From NCBI GenBank assembly GCA_025927515.1, contig JAICLG010000102.1, forward strand, positions 1 through 10,132: a stretch of DNA of 10,132 nucleotides, given 5' to 3'. Position 1 is the stretch's first letter. Every line of letters begins with the position of its first letter. The stretch is from Hyphomicrobium sp. GTDB taxonomy: Bacteria > Pseudomonadota > Alphaproteobacteria > Rhizobiales > Hyphomicrobiaceae. A program made the position numbers and the translations under genes. Shown here piece after piece: positions 5,492-10,132 of the stretch. Below the pieces are notes generated by a model. It was not told the DNA's origin. It did no database searches and was given only the letters and a program-made list of their open reading frames with translations.

Positions 5492-6695
5492 CCGTATGGG
5501 CACAGTTGCGGACAATATCGCAAACGTCAACACGACTGGTTACAAGGAAGCTTCGGCGGAATTCTCGACACTCGTCGCCGAGGGGCACGTCGCTTCATAC
5601 GTTCCAGGTTCGGTTTCAACGATTGCGCGTCGCGCGATCACGCATCAAGGCGATTTGACTTACACCTCCTCGCCGACCGACCTCGCGATCAGCGGCAATG
5701 GATTCTTCATGGTCCAGAGTCCGTCCGGGACCCCTTATCTGACGCGCGCAGGCAGTTTCGTGTCGACCAACGGTGAGCTCGTGAATGCCGCTGGGTTTAC
5801 GCTGCTCGGATATGATCTCCTGAACGGCGGCAGCAGCTCTGTGATCAACAGCGCCGCGGGTTTGGTGCCCGTTGGAACCGCAAGCCTCGGTCTGAAGGCC
5901 ACGCCATCGACCTCCGGCACATTCCAAGTCAATTTGCCGTCGGACGCAGCCGTCTCGACCAGTCTTCCATCCGCCAATCTTGCGGGCGCGGACTATTCTG
6001 GTCTGACATCCGTCGTCACCTATGACAATCTCGGCCATAAAGTCACGCTCGATGTCTATTCGGCAAAGACGGCCGACAACAAATGGGAAATCTCCGTCTA
6101 CAATCATGATGGAGCAGCTTCCGGCGGCGCCAGCAATTTCCCCTACACGACGGGTTCACTGATTACGACCCAAAACCTGGAATTCGACGGAACGACGGGC
6201 AAGATGACGTCGCCGAGTCCCGCGACGCTTTCGGTGAGCATTCCGAATGGTGCGACGCTCAGTTTCGACATGAGCAAAACCACACAGCTCGCCGGCGACT
6301 ACACACCGGCCAGCGTCACCGCCAACGGCAACGGCCCGTCTGCCGTGGACAGACTTGAGATCAGCGACGAAGGAATCGTAACCGCCGTCTACGCTGACGG
6401 ATCGCGCGTCGATGCATTCAAGATTCCGCTGGCAACCGTCGCCAGCCCCGACAACCTGACCGCTATCTCAGGAAACGTGTTCGCGACGAACAAGGATTCC
6501 GGCGACCTCCAGCTCGGAACAGCCAACACCGGATCGCTTGGAAAGGTCGTCTCCAGCGCTCTCGAAAAATCGAGCGTCGACCTTGCGTCCGAACTCACCA
6601 CGATGGTCGAAGCGCAACGCAGCTATACGGCGAATTCCAAGGTGTTCCAGACCGGAACTGAACTTTTGGACGTGCTTGTCAATCTCGTGCGGTAG
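5436..6695 (+). CDS. flgE: FlgE, flagellar hook protein
   Basis: This 419-residue protein is the subunit of the flagellar hook, exported by the flagellar type III apparatus and polymerised outside the cell under the FlgD cap. The N-terminus MGLYGLMTTSISGMSVQSDR leads into DNIANVNTTGYK (about 26-37), the signature of rod/hook proteins. The middle is the variable surface-exposed hook region, rich in Ser, Thr, Gly and Asp. The C-terminus (about 380-419) has DLASELTTMVEAQRSYTANS followed by the terminal amphipathic helix of axial proteins. There is no signal peptide, as expected for a type III substrate. The start at 5436 lies within the end of ftcR. Length is normal for rhizobial FlgE. The stop is TAG 6693-6695; flgK follows after a 29-base gap without a terminator. 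Confidence 0.95.
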   Translation: MGLYGLMTTSISGMSVQSDRMGTVADNIANVNTTGYKEASAEFSTLVAEGHVASYVPGSVSTIARRAITHQGDLTYTSSPTDLAISGNGFFMVQSPSGTPYLTRAGSFVSTNGELVNAAGFTLLGYDLLNGGSSSVINSAAGLVPVGTASLGLKATPSTSGTFQVNLPSDAAVSTSLPSANLAGADYSGLTSVVTYDNLGHKVTLDVYSAKTADNKWEISVYNHDGAASGGASNFPYTTGSLITTQNLEFDGTTGKMTSPSPATLSVSIPNGATLSFDMSKTTQLAGDYTPASVTANGNGPSAVDRLEISDEGIVTAVYADGSRVDAFKIPLATVASPDNLTAISGNVFATNKDSGDLQLGTANTGSLGKVVSSALEKSSVDLASELTTMVEAQRSYTANSKVFQTGTELLDVLVNLVR

Positions 6696-6724
6696 GTAGG
6701 GCGTACCACTAGAAGGTCCCGTTG

Positions 6725-8203
6725 ATGTCGCTTACGCTAAGTGTCGACACCGCGCGCTCAAGTCTTCAGGCAACGTCCGAGCAAATCTCGGTCGTGTCGC
6801 GGAACATTGCGCGCGTCAACGATTCCGATGCGACGCGAAAGACGGCGACGCTCGTCAGCGGCCCCGGCGTTGGCGTCAGTATTCCGTCGATCGGTCGCAC
6901 ATCGAACCAACTTCTTTTCAACGCTTATCTCACCGCCAACTCGAGTAACCAGGCGCAGACTTCCATTACGTCTGCGCTCGACCAACTGCAAAATACCGTC
7001 GACGATACCGATGCAGAGCATTCGCCGGCAGCGCTGATGGCAAAGCTGGGCGCTGCGCTTCAGACGTACTCCGGCGATCCGCAGAATTCCGCAGTGGCGG
7101 CAAGCGTTGTCTCGGCGGCAAAAGACCTGTCCAACGCGCTCAATTCGGCGTCGGCGACAGTTACGCAGGTTCGTCAACAGGCGGACTCGGACATCGCCAC
7201 CTCGGTGTCCAACATCAACAGTCTGCTGACCCAGTTCCAAACCCTGAATAATCAGGTCATCAAGGGTACGAGCAACGGCAGCGATATCACTGACGTTCTC
7301 GACGCTCGCGACGCTGTGCTGAAACAGCTTTCGACCGAAGTCGGCATACGCACCGTCACACGCGATAACGGCGACATGGCGATCTATACGGATAGCGGCG
7401 TGACGCTGTTCGACAAATCGCCCCGGCAGGTCACATTCCAGCAGACGCCGAATCTCGCTGCAGGTGCAACGGGTGCCGCTGTCTATGCCGATGGCGTTCC
7501 GATTGCTGGCACGCCGCACGTTATGGAGATCCAGTCCGGCAAACTCGCCGGACTCGTTTCTGTGCGCGACGACGTCTCCGTGACGTATCAGAGCCAGCTG
7601 GACGCCATGGCTGGCGGGCTCATCAATGCGTTTGCGGAGACCGATCAGTCGGCCACGCCGACGCTGCCTGCGGCTGCCGGTCTCTTTACCTATTCAGGCG
7701 GACCCGCTCTGCCGCCATCAGGCACCCTCGTCCCGGGGCTGGCCAGTTCCATCAAAATCAATGCAAACGTCGATCCGGCTCAGGGTGGGGATGCCTCCCT
7801 TATCCGCGATGGTGGCATCTCCGATCCGGGTAACCCGGCATATACGTATAACACGTCGAATGGCGCCTCTTTCACGGGCCGGATTCAAGGGCTCATATCG
7901 AGTCTCGGAGCGACGCAGACGTTCGATGCGTCGACTCAGCTTCCGACGTCGTCCTCGCTCTCCGACTACGCCAAGAACTCGGTGTCCTGGCTCGAAGCCT
8001 TGCGGCAGTCTGCGGGCGCGGAGGCCGATTACCGTAGCACAGTAGCGCAGCGCGCAGCCTCATCGCTTTCGCAGACAACCGGCGTCAATCTTGACGAGGA
8101 AATGACAAATCTCCTCGACCTGGAACGCACCTTCCAAGCGTCGTCGCGGCTGATCAATACCGTCAACGACATGCTTACAACGCTCCTCCAGTCATTCAGT
8201 TAA
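6725..8203 (+). CDS. flgK: FlgK, hook-filament junction protein 1 (HAP1)
   Basis: This 492-residue protein forms the first junction layer between hook and filament. I use ATG 6725 rather than the adjacent TTG 6722 because GAAGG lies about eight bases upstream. The N-terminal coiled segment (SLTLSVDTARSSLQATSEQISVVSRNIA, then N-D-S-D) matches the axial-protein D0 region. Further on is a typical FlgK stretch with LTQFQTLNNQVIKG, DVLDARDAVLKQLS and an INAFAETDQ-like segment near residue 300. The C-terminus (VNLDEEMTNLLDLERTFQASS, then INTVNDMLTTLLQSF) is the diagnostic FlgK end, which packs against the N-terminus. It lacks a signal peptide and is exported by the flagellar apparatus. Length is at the short end of normal. 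flgL starts four bases after the TAA. Confidence 0.95.
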   Translation: MSLTLSVDTARSSLQATSEQISVVSRNIARVNDSDATRKTATLVSGPGVGVSIPSIGRTSNQLLFNAYLTANSSNQAQTSITSALDQLQNTVDDTDAEHSPAALMAKLGAALQTYSGDPQNSAVAASVVSAAKDLSNALNSASATVTQVRQQADSDIATSVSNINSLLTQFQTLNNQVIKGTSNGSDITDVLDARDAVLKQLSTEVGIRTVTRDNGDMAIYTDSGVTLFDKSPRQVTFQQTPNLAAGATGAAVYADGVPIAGTPHVMEIQSGKLAGLVSVRDDVSVTYQSQLDAMAGGLINAFAETDQSATPTLPAAAGLFTYSGGPALPPSGTLVPGLASSIKINANVDPAQGGDASLIRDGGISDPGNPAYTYNTSNGASFTGRIQGLISSLGATQTFDASTQLPTSSSLSDYAKNSVSWLEALRQSAGAEADYRSTVAQRAASSLSQTTGVNLDEEMTNLLDLERTFQASSRLINTVNDMLTTLLQSFS

Positions 8204-8207
8204 CGCC

Positions 8208-9266
8208 ATGATCACACCGACATTCATATCGACCGCGTCCTTATCGAGCGAAACCAAAGCGTCGATTGCTCGAATTCAGCAACGCCTGGTCGATGCGCAG
8301 ACGGAACTTTCGACGGGCCGTTATGCAGACGTGGGGATGACGCTTGGCGCGCAGACCGGCGTATCTGTCTCGCTGCGGCAGGACATGGATCAAATTCAAT
8401 CGATCAAGGATACGAACTCGATCGTGCTCACCCGAATGCAGGGATCTCAGGCGGCACTAAATACACTAGCCACGACGAGCCAGTCATTTTTGAATGCTTT
8501 GACGCCTGCCCAATCCACCGGGTCCATAAAAGACACGCTCGTGCAGCAGGCACAGGCGTCGATGCAATCGCTTCAGGATCAGCTCAACACGTCTTTGGAT
8601 GGCCAGTATCTTTTCGCCGGCATAAATTCAGACGTGAAGCCGATGGACGACTACTACGGCGATCCCCCGTCTGCTGGCGCCCAGGCTATCAAAAATGCTT
8701 TCGTAGCCAAGTTTGGAATGAGCCCGGATGATCCGAACGTCTCCTCGATTTCCGCTTCGGACATGCAGGATTTTCTCAACAACGAGTTCAGCAATCTTTT
8801 CTCCGACGCCAATTGGTCGGCAAACTGGTCGGCGGCTTCCGATAAGCCGGTGAACAGCCGGATTTCACGAACCGAGACCGCGGATACGTCGGTAACGGCC
8901 AATGACAACACGTTTCGCCAGCTGACGCAGGCGTTCACGATGATCTCGGGTCTGGGATTTCAAAACCTCAACAGCGCCACGCAGCAGGTCGTCATGCAAC
9001 AGGCGACGCAGCTCGTGAGCAATGGCATCGGGTCTTTGACCAAGGTTCAGTCCTTCCTGGGAGTCACTCAGCAGCGCGTCTCAGACTCCAATGATCAGAT
9101 CGACACGCAAATCGATTTTCTCAACAAATCGATCGACGGTCTGGAGAGCGTGGATACAGCTGCGGTAACGACGAAAATATCGGATCTCTCGACAGCGCTC
9201 GAAGCTGCATATGCCGTCACCAATCGCCTGAGCAACCTCAGCATCATGGATTATCTCACGTCATAA
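8208..9266 (+). CDS. flgL: FlgL, hook-filament junction protein 3 (HAP3)
   Basis: This 352-residue flagellin-like protein forms the second junction layer, on which the filament grows. The N-terminal helix region (STASLSSETKASIARIQQRL, then AQTELSTGRYADVG) and the C-terminal helix region (about 270-352, with QIDTQIDFLNKSIDGLESVD, then AAYAVTNRLSNLSIMDYL) are characteristic of rhizobial FlgL. The segment LDGQYLFAGINSDVKPMDDYY (about 127-147) is a familiar FlgL/flagellin turn. A tiny repeat, NWSANWSA, occurs near residue 205. No Shine-Dalgarno is visible before ATG 8208, and the gene starts only four bases after flgK, so translation is probably coupled to flgK. Flagellin would be larger and is not usually placed after flgK, which supports FlgL. 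Confidence 0.93.
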   Translation: MITPTFISTASLSSETKASIARIQQRLVDAQTELSTGRYADVGMTLGAQTGVSVSLRQDMDQIQSIKDTNSIVLTRMQGSQAALNTLATTSQSFLNALTPAQSTGSIKDTLVQQAQASMQSLQDQLNTSLDGQYLFAGINSDVKPMDDYYGDPPSAGAQAIKNAFVAKFGMSPDDPNVSSISASDMQDFLNNEFSNLFSDANWSANWSAASDKPVNSRISRTETADTSVTANDNTFRQLTQAFTMISGLGFQNLNSATQQVVMQQATQLVSNGIGSLTKVQSFLGVTQQRVSDSNDQIDTQIDFLNKSIDGLESVDTAAVTTKISDLSTALEAAYAVTNRLSNLSIMDYLTS

Positions 9267-9304
9267 GCTTTGTGCGCGTACGACCGAACGACCGGAATAA
9301 GACA

Positions 9305-9649
9305 ATGTACAAGTTCTCCTACGAAGAGACGCTGAGTGAATCGAGCGGCCGAAAGCGCGAGAACGAGCGGCTTGCGCTCGATCAATCCGTCACGATGCTC
9401 AAGGCCGCTGAGAAGGCGGGGCCGGAATCGCGCGAGGCTATTGATGCCATCTGCTTTCTCAACCGGCTGTGGAGTTTCCTGCTCGAAGACCTTGTGAAGC
9501 CGGAAAATGCGCTGCCGGATGATGTGCGCGCAAAACTCATATCTATCGGAATCTGGATGCTGAAAGAGGCAGAGGCCATTAGTAACGGAAAATCGCGAAA
9601 CTTCTCGGGACTGATCGACGTCTCGAATATCATCGCGGAAGGTCTTTGA
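9305..9649 (+). CDS. flaF: FlaF, flagellin synthesis regulator
   Basis: This 114-residue protein belongs to the FlaF family of alphaproteobacteria. FlaF is needed for flagellin production or secretion and acts with FlbT; in Caulobacter both tie flagellin expression to assembly. The start is ATG 9305, preceded by GGAATAAG, because family members begin MYxFSYxE; an upstream in-frame GTG at 9272 would add 11 unrelated residues. Family features visible are MYKFSYEETLSES, then RENERLALDQSVTMLKAAE, FLNRLWSFLLEDLVKPEN (about 56-73) and LISIGIWMLKEAEAISNGKS (about 79-98). Its TGA stop overlaps the ATG of flbT by one base (TGATG), so the two are translationally coupled. Confidence 0.93.
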   Translation: MYKFSYEETLSESSGRKRENERLALDQSVTMLKAAEKAGPESREAIDAICFLNRLWSFLLEDLVKPENALPDDVRAKLISIGIWMLKEAEAISNGKSRNFSGLIDVSNIIAEGL

Positions 9650-10065
9650 TGAGCGGCGGCCTCAAAATCACGTTACGTGCCGGCGAGCGCATATTCGTCA
9701 ACGGCGGCGTGCTCAAAGTTGATCGGAAAGTCAGCATCGAGCTGATGAACGACGTCATCTTTCTTCTTGAGCAGCACGTCATGAAGCCCGAGGAGACGAC
9801 GACCCCGCTTCGCCAGCTCTACTTCATGATTCAGATGATGCTGATGGATCCGGCCTTGCACATGAAGGCGCGGAGCATGGCTAAAGAATCGGTCGCGAAC
9901 CTTCTCGTAAGTGTAAGAGAAGGAAAGATTCTACAGGGCTTGGCTGAGGCGGGAGAATTGCTCGACAGCGAACGCCCATTCGAAGCTTTGAAGAAGGTGA
10001 GGACGCTCCTTCCTCTAGAAGCCGCGAGCGCCAATATGCAGGAACCCAGCAAGGAGGTCGCATGA
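9649..10065 (+). CDS. flbT: FlbT, post-transcriptional regulator of flagellin
   Basis: This 138-residue protein matches FlbT. In Caulobacter FlbT binds the leader of flagellin mRNA and lowers its stability until the hook is complete; in Brucella it has been reported to favour flagellin production instead, so the sign of the effect here is open. Recognisable parts are LKITLRAGERIFVNGGVLKV (residues 4-23), LMNDVIFLLEQHVMKPEE (about 32-49), and TPLRQLYFMIQMMLMDP (about 52-68), followed by a helical C-terminus. I use ATG 9649, with GGAAGG upstream, rather than the adjacent TTG. The stop overlaps the start of flgD as ATGA. Confidence 0.93.
   Translation: MSGGLKITLRAGERIFVNGGVLKVDRKVSIELMNDVIFLLEQHVMKPEETTTPLRQLYFMIQMMLMDPALHMKARSMAKESVANLLVSVREGKILQGLAEAGELLDSERPFEALKKVRTLLPLEAASANMQEPSKEVA
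10051..10058 (+). promoter_or_regulatory. Strong ribosome binding site of flgD
   Basis: AAGGAGGT, a near-perfect Shine-Dalgarno, lies inside the end of flbT and three bases before ATG 10062. It is the best ribosome site in the window and suggests strong independent initiation of flgD. Confidence 0.7.
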
Positions 10066-10132
10066 CCACGATTCCGGCAACCAGTGGCACGTCAAATACC
10101 CAAAACACGTCGAGCAATTCGAATTCAGCCGA
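10062..10132 (+). CDS. flgD: FlgD, hook-capping protein (3' end outside window)
   Basis: Only the first 23 residues are present: an unstructured Thr/Ser/Asn-rich start (MTTIPATSGTSNTQ, then more Ser and Asn). That is typical of FlgD N-termini but not diagnostic by itself. The assignment rests mainly on order: in rhizobia flgD follows flaF-flbT directly. The start overlaps the flbT stop (ATGA) and has a strong ribosome site. FlgD caps the growing hook and is needed for FlgE polymerisation. Confidence 0.78.
   Translation, partial: MTTIPATSGTSNTQNTSSNSNSA

Noticed and set aside
6758..7519. Minus-strand open frame of 253 codons opposite flgK
   Set aside because: Despite its length it is antisense to the conserved N-terminal half of flgK, and its Arg/Cys-rich protein has no recognisable fold.
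8811..8840. Short repeat coding NWSANWSA in flgL
   Set aside because: Two copies of about four residues inside the variable region of a junction protein are unremarkable.
1..10132. tRNA genes, CRISPR arrays, insertion sequences or attachment sites
   Set aside because: I saw no cloverleaf, regularly spaced repeats, transposase motifs or flanking terminal repeats, even around the inserted block at 2670-4297.

Overview
The window is a stretch of an alphaproteobacterial flagellar island, most likely from the Hyphomicrobiales (Rhizobiales). The plus-strand order motC, motD/fliK, (block), ftcR/rem, flgE, flgK, flgL, flaF, flbT, flgD matches the arrangement known from Sinorhizobium and Brucella. 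MotC, FtcR/Rem, FlaF and FlbT are characteristic of alphaproteobacteria, and MotC plus FtcR/Rem point to the rhizobial side. I cannot name the genus from sequence alone.

Layout. (1) Positions 1-2660 hold the 3' part of motC (periplasmic motor protein) and all of motD/fliK (hook-length control), joined by an ATGA overlap. (2) Positions 2670-4297 hold a block that is not part of the canonical cluster. It starts with a plus-strand small protein resembling a degenerate GIY-YIG domain. Three minus-strand genes follow, read from right to left: a single-domain PilZ protein, a protein with a C-terminal J domain (HPD motif), and an 81-residue unknown. In Sinorhizobium this place is taken by one plus-strand lytic transglycosylase gene (orf38), which is absent here. 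(3) Positions 4298-4660 are an A+T-richer divergent control region between the PilZ gene and ftcR. (4) Positions 4661-10132 are a tightly packed late operon: ftcR (overlapping flgE by 56 bases), flgE (hook), flgK and flgL (hook-filament junction), flaF and flbT (flagellin expression regulators), and the first 71 bases of flgD (hook cap).

How it works together. FtcR/Rem is the OmpR-type activator of flagellar genes in rhizobia. FlgE is exported under a FlgD cap to a length set by FliK, FlgK and FlgL then cap the hook and seed the filament, and FlaF and FlbT tune flagellin production. MotC acts with MotB at the stator. The inserted PilZ gene would let c-di-GMP act on this region.

The points most worth a second look are a pair of 10-base-period direct repeats, one roughly 100-120 bases upstream of the PilZ gene and one at the same distance upstream of the 81-residue gene (OmpR-like operator geometry). 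Others are Glu in place of the phospho-acceptor Asp in FtcR, a roughly 53-residue C-terminal extension of FtcR that runs into flgE, and the inserted block itself.
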